A DNA stretch of 64,000 nucleotides from Planctomicrobium piriforme (GTDB taxonomy: Bacteria > Planctomycetota > Planctomycetia > Planctomycetales > Planctomycetaceae), in the NCBI RefSeq assembly GCF_900113665.1, contig NZ_FOQD01000005.1, positions 271,277 to 335,276 on the forward strand, given 5' to 3'. The position numbers and the translations under genes were made by a program. Of this stretch, positions 1 through 8,181 are shown piece after piece. Position 1 is the first letter of the stretch. Every line of letters starts with the position of its first letter. The notes under the pieces are model-generated. The model was given only the letters and a program-made list of their open reading frames with translations, was not told the DNA's origin and ran no database searches.

Positions 1-795
1 CTTGGCGTCGTCCGCCTTATCGATCGGGTCGGTGACCAGAATGTCGGCATCTTCGCGACGGGCCCGCTGCATTGTTCTGGCAAAATCGTCCCCCTCGTTG
101 GGCGGATACATTTTCACATACGACAGCTCGCGACCAATATCCGCGAGGAAGTAGATCGAATACATGTAGGCGTCTGAGCATCGCATGAGAGCGAGCTTCA
201 GCGTCGTCAGACCGCTGAACGGCGGACTGGCGGCGAGAATCAGACCCGACTTGGATGACGAGATGCCGCGGATCTTTTCAATCAGCGCTTCGCTGAAACC
301 GATGTCGCGGGGCTTTTCGAGCTTGAGATTCGGATCGAGAGCCCGAATCGTCAGGCGTTCTCCCCCTTCGACAGCCTGGTTATTGACCCGCAGTTCGTAC
401 TTGGTTCCGTTGTACTCGGCCTTGATCGAACCTGTCTGAGACGGTGCTTTGACTTTAATGTCGATGCCGGCGAGCAGGCGGATCATCTGGCTGACGGCCT
501 GGCCTTGCAGGGCAGGCATCTTCGTCGGGGCGGTCGGGGCCGAATCGATATAGATCGTCGCGATCGCACCTTGCGCTTTGATATCGAGGCGGATCATGTC
601 GGCGCGGACGCTCAGGGCGTCGCTGACCAGTTTTTTCGCCGGCAGCAAGCCCGCCTGGACGAGGCGACCGTGGGCAGTCAGGTCAGGATTGTTCCCGTTG
701 TACGAGCCCTGGAAGAGAACAAATTCTTCTTCCTGGTCTTCATCGTCATCGTCGTTTTCGACCTTCTGACGGCCGCGTCCAAAACCAAAAATCAC
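1..795 (-). CDS. GspE/PilB-family ATPase-like protein, 3' part beyond the window
   Basis: The frame is open from a GTG at 795 to the window edge (265 codons), so the C-terminal part is missing. An AGGA sits about 8 nt before the GTG. After an acidic N-terminal stretch the protein matches the type II secretion/type IV pilus ATPase fold: a PilB-like N2 domain (residues 50-200), then SGLILAASPPFSGLTTLKLA near residues 194-213, where family members carry the Walker A GPTGSGKTT. Here the P-loop lysine and most glycines are gone. The later REDADILVTDPID resembles the usual Walker B region (DPDIIMVGEIRD), but the E and R are lost. It is probably a catalytically dead paralogue with a regulatory or structural role in a secretion or pilus machine; this is inference. 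The start could also lie a few codons downstream. Confidence 0.7.
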   Translation of the reverse strand, partial: MIFGFGRGRQKVENDDDDEDQEEEFVLFQGSYNGNNPDLTAHGRLVQAGLLPAKKLVSDALSVRADMIRLDIKAQGAIATIYIDSAPTAPTKMPALQGQAVSQMIRLLAGIDIKVKAPSQTGSIKAEYNGTKYELRVNNQAVEGGERLTIRALDPNLKLEKPRDIGFSEALIEKIRGISSSKSGLILAASPPFSGLTTLKLALMRCSDAYMYSIYFLADIGRELSYVKMYPPNEGDDFARTMQRARREDADILVTDPIDKADDAK

Positions 796-895
796 GGGAG
801 AATTCCTGCCGATTGAGAAATGCGATGAGCCTCGGGTGCAGGCCCTGCCCATGCCTGTATTCACTATTTTGACATGCAATCGTCAAAAGTCCAAG

Positions 896-1747
896 TCACT
901 GCTTCACCGCTTTCGGGGCGGGTTTGTCAAAGATGTCATCGAAGAACATCTGCATGATCGCCCAGGAATGTTTCTCCGCCGAGGGGTCATAAGCAATGCC
1001 ATCGATTCCGTAGCGCGCAGCGTCGGGGTTGCTGAAGCCATGCTTCGCTCCTCCGAAGACCACGATCGTGTAGTGGGCCTTGGCCTGTTCCATCCCAAAG
1101 GCGAATGCATCGACTGTCGCGGCCGGGACAAACGAATCCGCGCCCCCCTGACAGACCAGCACCTTCGTCTTCAAACTCGCATCCACCGGCGGAGGCGGCA
1201 AAGCGCCGTGAAAGCTGACAACACCCTTCACTGGTGCGTCCGCATAGGCGAGGTGCAACACTGTTGATCCGCCAAAGCAGTAGCCAATCGCAGCGAGGTT
1301 GTCCTGGTCGACGCCCGGCTGTTTTTTCAACACGTTCAGACCCGACAACGCGCGGTCGCGCCACTTCTGGGTATTCGAACGGACGGTGCCAGACCATTCC
1401 ATGGCCTGTGTTGCATGTTCGGTCACCTTGCCTTCGCCGAACATATCAAGCGCGAAGGCGACATACCCCAGTTCGGCGAGTTGCTTCGCCCGGGTGCGGG
1501 CATAGTCGTTCAAGCCCCACCATTCATGGACCACGAGGATGCCAGGGCGGTTGCCGGTGAGGCTGTCGTCCCAGGCGAGGAACCCCTTGAGCGGTTCTCC
1601 TTCGTGTTCGTAGGAGATTTCCTTGGTCTGAATCCCGGCCTGAACGGCGGTTGCAGAAGTCAGCCCCAGCAAGAGGGCCAGACCGAGAAGTGCCGAACGG
1701 GCGCTTGAGACCACAGGCAGGCCGACCGGGAACCAAGGGAAACGCAT
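896..1747 (-). CDS. secreted dienelactone hydrolase family protein
   Basis: This 283-residue alpha/beta hydrolase starts at an ATG with AGGAG 8 nt upstream. Residues 1-37 form an export signal (hydrophobic run from about 17 to 30, then AVQA), so the enzyme probably acts outside the cytoplasm. The dienelactone hydrolase triad is visible: nucleophile Cys157 in GYCFGG, Asp204 in GGADSF, and His236 in AKHGFS. The family hydrolyses lactone or ester bonds, and the substrate here cannot be read from the sequence. It stands alone, divergent from the STAS gene. Confidence 0.85.
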   Translation of the reverse strand: MRFPWFPVGLPVVSSARSALLGLALLLGLTSATAVQAGIQTKEISYEHEGEPLKGFLAWDDSLTGNRPGILVVHEWWGLNDYARTRAKQLAELGYVAFALDMFGEGKVTEHATQAMEWSGTVRSNTQKWRDRALSGLNVLKKQPGVDQDNLAAIGYCFGGSTVLHLAYADAPVKGVVSFHGALPPPPVDASLKTKVLVCQGGADSFVPAATVDAFAFGMEQAKAHYTIVVFGGAKHGFSNPDAARYGIDGIAYDPSAEKHSWAIMQMFFDDIFDKPAPKAVKQ

Positions 1748-1947
1748 GACGCAGACTCCTGAGGATGCGGGATGTGTCCCGTGGAGACTACCAGCGTTCC
1801 GGCACTCGTCAACCTTGCGGAAGTGCGACTCCTCCCCCCTTCTCAGCCGTGTGGACCGCAGGTATAAGGAAGAAAGAGCGGAGCGAGGTCAGGGGCGCAT
1901 CGCCTGGCCTGGTGCGAAGCCGGGGGCGAGACAACGGGGGCGGATTC

Positions 1948-2295
1948 ATGTCTGCGATGGCCAAGCCAATTCTTGAGGTGTATCAGACCGGACCCACGAC
2001 TGTCGTCGGCTTCGGCGGGCGCGACATTCTGGGCGACGTCAATGTGGCCCTCTGCCGGAATGAACTGCTGCAACTCATCGAAGAACAGCGGTGCAGCGTT
2101 GTCGCCTTCGACCTGACCGGCGTCAAGTTCATCCCCAGCGGACTCCTGGGCCTGCTTGCCAGCATGCGTCAAAACGAGATCGAGGTGCACCTGTACAATC
2201 CGTCCGACGATATCCGCGAAGTGCTGACGATCACGGGACTGGAGAAGATCATGCCGGTGCATCGGATCGAAGTCCCCCGTCCCGAACGCGATTGA
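1948..2295 (+). CDS. STAS-domain protein (anti-sigma factor antagonist-like)
   Basis: This is a 115-residue single STAS domain, the fold used by SpoIIAA-type proteins in partner-switching control of sigma factors. The frame is open further upstream, but homology begins close to the ATG at 1948. The usual phosphorylation loop (typically D-S-S-G-L) reads FIPSGLLGLL at residues 61-70. The first serine remains and the second is replaced by glycine, so switching by phosphorylation may be altered or absent. No kinase or phosphatase partner gene lies nearby. The 3' neighbour, a transporter ATPase gene, runs convergently. Confidence 0.75.
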   Translation: MSAMAKPILEVYQTGPTTVVGFGGRDILGDVNVALCRNELLQLIEEQRCSVVAFDLTGVKFIPSGLLGLLASMRQNEIEVHLYNPSDDIREVLTITGLEKIMPVHRIEVPRPERD

Positions 2296-2308
2296 CCTCA
2301 GGCAGACT

Positions 2309-4141
2309 TCACTGCTCGATGTGCTCGAGCGCGACATCCGGGATCGATGAAATCAGCTTGCGGGTGTAGTCGTGCTTCGGGTGGGCGTAAATCGCCTCGC
2401 TCGGGCCGAACTCAACGATCTTCCCTTCGCTCATCACCGCCATCATGTCGGACATGAACTTCACCACGCTCAGGTCGTGGCTGATGAAGATGTAAGTGAG
2501 GTTCCGCTGCTCCTGCAGGTTCTTCAGCAGGTTCAATACCTGGGCCTGCACTGACACATCGAGCGCCGAGACCGATTCATCGCAGATCAGGAATTCCGGT
2601 TCCACTGCGAGTGCCCTGGCGATGGAAATGCGCTGCCGCTGCCCGCCCGAGAATTCGTGGGGATACCGCCGCAGATGCAGCGGCTCCAGTCCCACCTCGA
2701 CGAGCAACTGTGCTGCCTTTTCCCGGCGGTCGCGACGAGATGACCCCATGCCGTGAATCTGCATCGCTTCGGTCAGAACTGCTTCGACCGTCATCCGGGG
2801 ATTCAGCGAGCTGTACGGATCCTGAAAGATGATCTGCATTTTGCTGCGATAGCGCTGCAGATCTTCCCCCTGAAAGGAGTTGATATCGACGCCGTCGTAG
2901 GCGATGCGTCCGGCGGTGGTCGGCACCAGCTTCACGATGGCGCGACCCGTGGTCGTCTTGCCGCAGCCGGACTCGCCAACCAGCCCCAGCGTCTGGCCGC
3001 GATAGACCTTGAAGCTGATCCCATCGACCGCCTTCACATTGCCGACGACGCTCCGGAACAGTCCTTTGCGAATCGGATAATAGATCTGCAGATCATCCAG
3101 GCTCAGCAGCGGCCGCTGTCCTTCAGGCACGGTTGTCAGAGCGCCGGCGGTTGCGGCTTCTTCGACGGGATGGCCCAGTTTCTTAAGTTCCGCACGGGGA
3201 TGCAGCAGCCGTCCGCGACCGGTCGATTCCAGCAAAGCCAGCCGCGCCGGAGTCAGTTCTTTTTCGATGATGTCGTAGCTGCCGTCCGGGCGACGCGTGG
3301 CATCCATGAAGTCGCTGACTGTCGGCAGACGGCGAAACTTTGTCTCCAACCGGGGGCGGCAGGCCAGCAGTCCTTTGGTGTAAGGATGCTGAGGACGGCG
3401 GAAAATCTGTTCGACGGGCCCCTGTTCGACGAGTCGACCGCGAAACATCACCGCCACGCGATCCGCGATCTCGGCGATGACTCCCAGATCGTGCGTGATG
3501 AACAGAATCGACATGCCCCGCTGGTCGCGAAGTTGCCGCAGCAGGTCGAGAATCTGCTTTTGAATCGTGACGTCGAGCGCGGTGGTCGGCTCGTCGGCAA
3601 TCAACAGTTTGGGATTGCATGAGAGCGCCATCGCGATCATCACGCGTTGCTTCTGACCGCCCGACATTTCGTGGGGAAAGCTGTCGAAGCGACGTTCTGG
3701 CTCGGGGATGCCGACCTCGCGAAAGAGTGCAATCGTCCGCTTTTTGGCTTCGCGGAAATTCACCTTCTCATGCAGTTGAATTGCTTCCGCCACCTGCTGG
3801 CCGACGCGAAAGACAGGATTCAGGCTTGTGCCCGGTTCCTGAAAGATCATGCCGATTTCGCTGCCGCGAATTCTTCGCATCTGCGGCTCCGGCAGCCGGA
3901 CCAGATCTTTTCCCAGATAAGAGATCGTCCCCGACGCGAGCGTGGCCGAGACCGTCGGCAGGAGCCGCATGATCGACAGCGAGGTCACCGACTTGCCGGA
4001 CCCCGATTCGCCGACGAGTCCCAGCGTCTCACCGGTGCCGAGCTGCAGGCTGAGTTCGTTCACCGCCTTGAGCGGGCCTTCATCCGTGCGAAAAACCGTC
4101 GTCAACCCGTCGATTTTCAGCAGCGTCGCATCAGCAATCAT
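2309..4141 (-). CDS. oligo/dipeptide-type ABC transporter, fused double ATPase subunit
   Basis: At 610 residues, this carries two complete ABC ATPase domains in tandem, as in YejF, GsiA or DppD-DppF fusions. Domain 1 shows Walker A GESGSGKS (44-51), Q-loop Gln101, signature MSGGQ (159-163) and Walker B LLIADE (179-184). Domain 2 shows GESGCGKT (389-396), FSGGQ (497-501) and FLICDE. Each half carries the C-terminal oligopeptide-transporter extension (HPYTKGLL near 252-259 in the first). It should power uptake of peptides or similar solutes at the cytoplasmic membrane. Permease and binding-protein genes are not next to it in this window. Confidence 0.9.
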   Translation of the reverse strand: MIADATLLKIDGLTTVFRTDEGPLKAVNELSLQLGTGETLGLVGESGSGKSVTSLSIMRLLPTVSATLASGTISYLGKDLVRLPEPQMRRIRGSEIGMIFQEPGTSLNPVFRVGQQVAEAIQLHEKVNFREAKKRTIALFREVGIPEPERRFDSFPHEMSGGQKQRVMIAMALSCNPKLLIADEPTTALDVTIQKQILDLLRQLRDQRGMSILFITHDLGVIAEIADRVAVMFRGRLVEQGPVEQIFRRPQHPYTKGLLACRPRLETKFRRLPTVSDFMDATRRPDGSYDIIEKELTPARLALLESTGRGRLLHPRAELKKLGHPVEEAATAGALTTVPEGQRPLLSLDDLQIYYPIRKGLFRSVVGNVKAVDGISFKVYRGQTLGLVGESGCGKTTTGRAIVKLVPTTAGRIAYDGVDINSFQGEDLQRYRSKMQIIFQDPYSSLNPRMTVEAVLTEAMQIHGMGSSRRDRREKAAQLLVEVGLEPLHLRRYPHEFSGGQRQRISIARALAVEPEFLICDESVSALDVSVQAQVLNLLKNLQEQRNLTYIFISHDLSVVKFMSDMMAVMSEGKIVEFGPSEAIYAHPKHDYTRKLISSIPDVALEHIEQ

Positions 4142-4208
4142 GATCCATCCTGTAGGGAACTCCCGCGCTCAGAATGCGGTGCCCAGCAGGAACTGTCAAG
4201 GTCGGGCG

Positions 4209-4288
4209 ATTGTCCCGGACGCTGAAGCTCGAGACCGGGACCGGCGTTCCGCACGTCATGACATCTCGGCCCCATCGTCCGGGACAAT
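4209..4288. repeat. split copy of the GTCCCGGAC palindrome family
   Basis: The arm ATTGTCCCGGACGCT at 4209-4223 and its near reverse complement CGTCCGGGACAAT at 4276-4288 are separated by about 50 bases. The right arm lies inside the last codons of mntR and encodes its KIVPDD tail. The intact 33-bp form of this palindrome occurs three more times in the window (34683, 43751, 46205). Confidence 0.7.
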
Positions 4289-4708
4289 TTTCTTTGCAAA
4301 ATCGTCCGCAAGTTGTTTGAAGCGTTCGAGCGTTTCCGGGCTGACATGATGCTCGATCCCTTCGGCGTCGATCGCGGCAGTTCGCTCAGGGACTCCAATT
4401 GCCACGAGGAACCGGAAGACCACGTCGTGCCGACGGCTCGCTTCCGCGGCCAGCCGGGTTCCCTTTTCGGTGAGTTGAATCGGCCTGTACGGTTCCGTAT
4501 CGACATAGCCCTCTTTTTTCAGACGGCTAACGATTCGGGTGACGGTGACGTGCGTCACGTCAAAGCGCTCCGCAAGGTCGACCACCCGGCACAGGCCATG
4601 CTGCGAGGTGATTTCGGCGACCGCCTCGACGTAATCCTCCGCCGTCTCGGTCGAGTGATCCTGACGAGTGCGGCGGTGTCGGGCAGCAATGCGGCGCGCA
4701 TGTTTCAT
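4256..4708 (-). CDS. mntR: manganese-responsive repressor MntR (DtxR family)
   Basis: This 150-residue regulator has an N-terminal winged helix (about 20-85) and a dimerisation/metal domain. The residues known as metal ligands in Bacillus MntR all have counterparts: Asp25 and Glu28 in EDYVE, His94 in RRHD, and Glu116, Glu119 and His120 in AEGIEHH. The length and DAEGIEHHVSPETL match the enterobacterial MntR type. In the family it represses manganese uptake genes when Mn(II) is bound. No transporter gene is adjacent. The C-terminal KIVPDDGAEMS is encoded by one arm of a dispersed palindrome, so that tail is probably acquired and not ancestral. Confidence 0.9.
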   Translation of the reverse strand: MKHARRIAARHRRTRQDHSTETAEDYVEAVAEITSQHGLCRVVDLAERFDVTHVTVTRIVSRLKKEGYVDTEPYRPIQLTEKGTRLAAEASRRHDVVFRFLVAIGVPERTAAIDAEGIEHHVSPETLERFKQLADDFAKKIVPDDGAEMS

Positions 4709-4777
4709 GCACTCGTTTTACCGAATTTCAACGAATCGGTACAGCGCTGCGGGACACGGTAGAGCGGCACATTCCGA

Positions 4778-5296
4778 TCACAATTCCAGCACGCCAATAT
4801 ACGGCAGATGGCGGAACTGATGGTTGTAGTCGAGCCCGTACCCGACGACGAACTCGTCGGGGATTTCGAAGCAGTAATAGTCGGGAGTCGCCTCGACGGT
4901 GCGGCGGGCGGTTTTCCAGAGCAGTACAGCCGACCGTACGGTTCGCGGTTGAAACTGTTGCAACTGCGCGTGGATGGCCGACAGCGTACGACCGGTGTCG
5001 AAGATGTCATCCACCAGCAGGATATCCCGCCCGCGAATGTCCGGGAGAAAGTCGAGATTGATCGTCAGTTCGCCGGGCGTCGTCGCGGTACCGCGATAGC
5101 TGCTTGCCTGCACGAGTCCTAACTGATGCGGCAAGGCAATCTGCCGCATCAGGTCCGTCACCAGCACGATGCTGCCGGTCAGCACGCCAAGAACGGTCAG
5201 ATTGTGTCCCTGATAGTCCTCAGTAATCCGCCGACCGAGCTGCTGCACGGCATCGGAAATGGTTTCCTGCGGAATCAGCACACGCACCTGATCCAT
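4778..5296 (-). CDS. hpt: hypoxanthine phosphoribosyltransferase
   Basis: The 172-residue protein is taken from the ATG at 5296, which has GGAG 9 nt upstream; an in-frame TTG at 5311 would add five residues. The PRPP-binding loop DILLVDDIFDTGRTL (91-105) and the flexible loop around SSYRGT are typical of HGPRT, and FVVGYGLDYN near the C-terminus matches the purine-binding end. It salvages hypoxanthine or guanine to IMP or GMP in the cytoplasm. It lies upstream of aroF on the same strand, separated by a heptad repeat. Confidence 0.93.
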   Translation of the reverse strand: MDQVRVLIPQETISDAVQQLGRRITEDYQGHNLTVLGVLTGSIVLVTDLMRQIALPHQLGLVQASSYRGTATTPGELTINLDFLPDIRGRDILLVDDIFDTGRTLSAIHAQLQQFQPRTVRSAVLLWKTARRTVEATPDYYCFEIPDEFVVGYGLDYNHQFRHLPYIGVLEL

Positions 5297-5312
5297 GTCG
5301 ACATGCTCCAAT

Positions 5313-5426
5313 GAAGTTTTCAGTTTTCAGTGATCAGTTCAGACTGGAGTCGCCTGCGAATGCACAAATCACGAACATTTTCAGACGCTCCCAACTGACA
5401 ACTGAAAACTGACGACTGAAAACTTT
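5313..5426. repeat. inverted pair of heptad arms, TCAGTTT family
   Basis: The left arm (5313-5342) is built of GTTTTCA GTTTTCA GTGATCA, and the right arm (5391-5426) of AACTGAC AACTGAA AACTGAC GACTGAA, the reverse-complement words. Both have a 7-nt period. The arms enclose about 50 bases of non-repeated sequence and fill the hpt-aroF gap. Related arms occur at 22312, 22462, 59761 and 61192. Confidence 0.8.
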
Positions 5427-5431
5427 CCCCG

Positions 5432-6445
5432 CTACATCGTCATGCCCAGTGCGTGCGCCACCTTGCGGCTTTGCTCCATGGCGAACACGAAGGCATCCGG
5501 GGTGAGCGACTGCGCACCATCGCTCACGGCTTTTTGCGGATCGGGATGGACTTCGACAATCAGCCCGTCGGCGCCTGCGGCCACCGAGGCTGCGCACATC
5601 GGCGCGACCAGCGAGGCGATGCCGGTGCCGTGACTGGGGTCGACCACGATCGGCAGATGGGTCCGTTCCCGCAGGTAGGGCACCGTCGCCAGCGGCAACG
5701 TGAATCGGGTATGGGTTTCGAACGTGCGGATCCCCCGCTCGCAGAGAATGACTTCCTGATTTCCCTGGTCGAGAATGTATTCGGCGGCCAGCAGAAACTC
5801 TTCCATCGTCGCGCTCGGACCGCGTTTGAGCAGCACTGGTTTGCGGATTTCACCAACCGCCTGAAGGAGATGGTAGTTCTGCATGTTCCGCGCGCCGATC
5901 TGCAGAATGTCGGCATATTTGGCGACGAGTTCGACGTGATGCGGCGTCATGACCTCGGTGACGATGGCCAGCCCGGTCGCCTCACGAGCGGCGGCGAGCA
6001 GCTTGAGGCCTTCTTCTTTCATCCCCTGGAACGCGTAAGGACTGGTGCGGGGCTTGAACGCCCCTCCGCGAAGGCCCTTGGCCCCGGCGGCTTTGACCTT
6101 ATGAGCGGATTCGAGAATCTGCTGTTCGCTTTCGACCGAGCAGGGACCGGCGATGACGCCGACGTTGCCGCCCCCCAGAACGAGATCGAGCACTTTGATG
6201 ATGGTCGGCTCGGGCTTGGTTTCCTTGCTGGCGACCTTGTAGGGGGCCAGAATCGGGACGACCTTTTCGACTTCCTCGAACGATTCGAGCGTCTCGCGTT
6301 CGTGATTGCGTTTATCGCCCACGGCGGCAATCACGGTGCGTTCGGTACCGTAGATGATGTGGGCCTTCAGCCCGAGTTGTTCGACGCGCTGTGCGATGCG
6401 TTGAATCGCTTGTTCGCTGACTCCGCGTTTCATGACGACGATCAT
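5432..6445 (-). CDS. aroF: 3-deoxy-7-phosphoheptulonate (DAHP) synthase, type I-beta
   Basis: It catalyses the first step of the shikimate pathway, joining phosphoenolpyruvate and erythrose 4-phosphate. The 337 residues comprise an N-terminal ferredoxin-like/ACT-like domain (1-70), as in Thermotoga and other I-beta enzymes, then the TIM barrel with AGPCSVE (99-105) and GGAFKPRTSPYAFQG (127-141). The N-terminal domain usually gives feedback inhibition by aromatic amino acids. GAGGGG lies 8 nt before the start. Upstream are a promoter, an aromatic-rich leader ORF and a terminator hairpin (6543-6785), so expression is probably also controlled by attenuation. Confidence 0.95.
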   Translation of the reverse strand: MIVVMKRGVSEQAIQRIAQRVEQLGLKAHIIYGTERTVIAAVGDKRNHERETLESFEEVEKVVPILAPYKVASKETKPEPTIIKVLDLVLGGGNVGVIAGPCSVESEQQILESAHKVKAAGAKGLRGGAFKPRTSPYAFQGMKEEGLKLLAAAREATGLAIVTEVMTPHHVELVAKYADILQIGARNMQNYHLLQAVGEIRKPVLLKRGPSATMEEFLLAAEYILDQGNQEVILCERGIRTFETHTRFTLPLATVPYLRERTHLPIVVDPSHGTGIASLVAPMCAASVAAGADGLIVEVHPDPQKAVSDGAQSLTPDAFVFAMEQSRKVAHALGMTM

Positions 6446-6542
6446 TGCAAATCCCCTCGGTCAAAGAGCTTGTTTCGTGACTTGTTGGTGGTTTCGAAAT
6501 TGTGCGTTTGAGTCAGCATCCGGACGCCGTTTTGGCAGATCC

Positions 6543-6584
6543 GGAAACGAAAACAGCCCTGAAACCGCAAGGGGGTTTCAGGGC
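6543..6584 (-). terminator. attenuator terminator of the aroF leader
   Basis: On the minus strand GCCCTGAAACC (6584-6574) and GGTTTCAGGGC (6566-6556) form a perfect 11-bp stem with a 7-nt loop, followed by TGTTTTCGTTTCC. The hairpin lies 35 nt after the leader ORF stop and about 100 nt before aroF, where it would stop transcription ahead of the gene. Its ascending arm can pair instead with 6638-6627 inside the leader ORF. Confidence 0.85.
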
Positions 6585-6619
6585 CGGAATCGGATCACAT
6601 TAGTTGAAAATGGACCCCG

Positions 6620-6730
6620 CTACCGTGCCCGGAAACCCGGGAAGGTAAAGCTATACCAGAACCAATAGCGACCCGCAGCCTGCGATTGCAGGGCTGATTT
6701 CGGCTCGATGGTAGACTGGTACGACTTCAT
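6620..6730 (-). CDS. aromatic-rich leader peptide of aroF (attenuator peptide)
   Basis: This 36-codon ORF runs from an ATG at 6730 to a TAG at 6620, between a good promoter and a terminator hairpin, all on the aroF strand. Its C-terminal half is RYWFWYSFTFPGFRAR (residues 21-36): two Tyr, two Trp and four Phe codons within 12 residues, with another Tyr at position 4. Codons 31-35 contain GGGTTTCCGGGC, which can pair with 11 of 12 bases of the terminator's ascending arm. A ribosome stalled on the aromatic codons would leave that stretch free and favour antitermination. A ribosome reaching the stop would cover it and allow termination. The peptide itself is probably only a sensor and has no other function I can infer. 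I recognised it from layout, not from a known family. Confidence 0.85.
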   Translation of the reverse strand: MKSYQSTIEPKSALQSQAAGRYWFWYSFTFPGFRAR

Positions 6731-6756
6731 GACGGAATCCAAAATTCGTTGTGTTG

Positions 6757-6785
6757 ATGCTAGATCGGCAGTTCACGGGCGTCAA
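6757..6785 (-). promoter_or_regulatory. sigma-70-type promoter of the aroF leader
   Basis: On the minus strand TTGACG (6785-6780) and TAGCAT (6762-6757) are separated by exactly 17 nt. The predicted transcript start is near 6749, about 20 nt before the leader peptide ATG, as expected for a short attenuator leader. Confidence 0.65.
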
Positions 6786-7029
6786 GAGTGAACAGAAATC
6801 GCGAAATTGAAAAGGACTGACCGATCAGCGGCCTGACTGGTCGCACGCATAGCGCTGCCCACCGTTGATGTGTTGCCCATTTCTCCCAATTCTCAGGGTA
6901 TTCCACCGACGAAAAGTTGCCGCTGGCCAACGGCGCGGGATTTGACTGTAGAATCCTTTCGTCAGACCACGCGGCGGGGTGCGGTCGTAGACATCGGCCT
7001 GCATCTTCACACCTCAATGGATTGCCGCC

Positions 7030-8133
7030 ATGAAAATTGCCCAGGTTTCGCCCCTCCACGAAAGCGTTCCCCCCCGTTGCTACGGCGGCACAGAACGCAT
7101 TGTCTCTTACCTCACGGAAGCCCTCGTCGAAATGGGTCACGACGTGACGCTGTTTGCCTCAGGCGACTCCAAGACTTCGGCTGACTTGTGCTCCGTTGTC
7201 CCGCAGTCGCTGCGGCTCGATGAAAAACGCAAAGACCCGGTCATCTATCACATGCTGCAACTGGCGGAAGTTGCCCGAGCGGCTCACAAGTTCGATATCA
7301 TCCACTTTCACACCGACTTCCTGCATTTCCCCCTCTTCAGGCACATCGATACGCCGCAGCTCACCACGTTGCACGGGCGACTCGATCTCGACGACCTGAT
7401 GCCGATCTACGATGAGTTCAGCGACATGCCCGTCGTCTCCATTTCCGATTCACAGCGGAAGCCCCTGCCGCAGGCGAACTGGTTCGCCACCGTTTACAAC
7501 GGCGTGCCGGAAGAGACGTATGACTTTCAGGCTCAGCCCGGCAAGTACTTCGCCTTCGTCGGCCGCGTCTCCCCTGAGAAAGGGACGCACCGAGCCATCG
7601 AGATTGCGCTGCGACTCGGCATTCCTCTCAAAATCGCAGCCAAGATCGATCCCGTTGATCGGGAATACTTCGAAACCGAGATTAAACATCACCTCGATAA
7701 CCCTTTGATCGAGTATCTTGGCGAAGTGAACGAGTCACAGAAGAACGTTTTGCTCGGCGGAGCGCTCGCCGCGTTGTTCCCGATCGACTGGCCCGAACCG
7801 TTCGGCCTGGTGATGATTGAAGCAATGGCCTGCGGCACGCCGGTCATTGCCTTCCGCCACGGCTCGGTGCCGGAAGTCATGGTCGATGGCGTCACCGGCT
7901 TTGTCGTCGATACCGTCGACGAAGCGGTCGCTGCTTGCCAGCGTCTCGGTGAAATCGACCGCCGCGCCTGCCGCAATCACTTTGAAGCGAAGTTTTCTTC
8001 CGCTCGCATGGCGGAAGGGTATCTCGCTGCCTACCGCAAGCTCATCAGTACGGTCAACGTGGCCGTGCCTTCAAGCGGCAATCGCCGTGAGCTGCAACCA
8101 ACACGGCCATTTTCGGATCAGACCGCAATTTGA
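7030..8133 (+). CDS. glycosyltransferase family 4 protein
   Basis: This 367-residue GT-B glycosyltransferase transfers sugar from an activated donor; donor and acceptor are not readable from the sequence. The N-terminal domain starts with the loop PPRCYGGTERIVSYL (14-28). The C-terminal domain has FVGRVSPEKG and the donor-site EPFGLVMIEAMACGTPV (about 256-272), with the E-x7-E motif of GT4 enzymes. It lies 48 nt upstream of the debranching-type enzyme and is probably co-transcribed with it, suggesting a role in synthesis or turnover of a glucan or glucosyl compound. Confidence 0.9.
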   Translation: MKIAQVSPLHESVPPRCYGGTERIVSYLTEALVEMGHDVTLFASGDSKTSADLCSVVPQSLRLDEKRKDPVIYHMLQLAEVARAAHKFDIIHFHTDFLHFPLFRHIDTPQLTTLHGRLDLDDLMPIYDEFSDMPVVSISDSQRKPLPQANWFATVYNGVPEETYDFQAQPGKYFAFVGRVSPEKGTHRAIEIALRLGIPLKIAAKIDPVDREYFETEIKHHLDNPLIEYLGEVNESQKNVLLGGALAALFPIDWPEPFGLVMIEAMACGTPVIAFRHGSVPEVMVDGVTGFVVDTVDEAVAACQRLGEIDRRACRNHFEAKFSSARMAEGYLAAYRKLISTVNVAVPSSGNRRELQPTRPFSDQTAI

Positions 8134-8181
8134 CGCGGCTTGCCGTGCGGTCCGACGCGATCCTGGTCCAGGGAGGATTTC

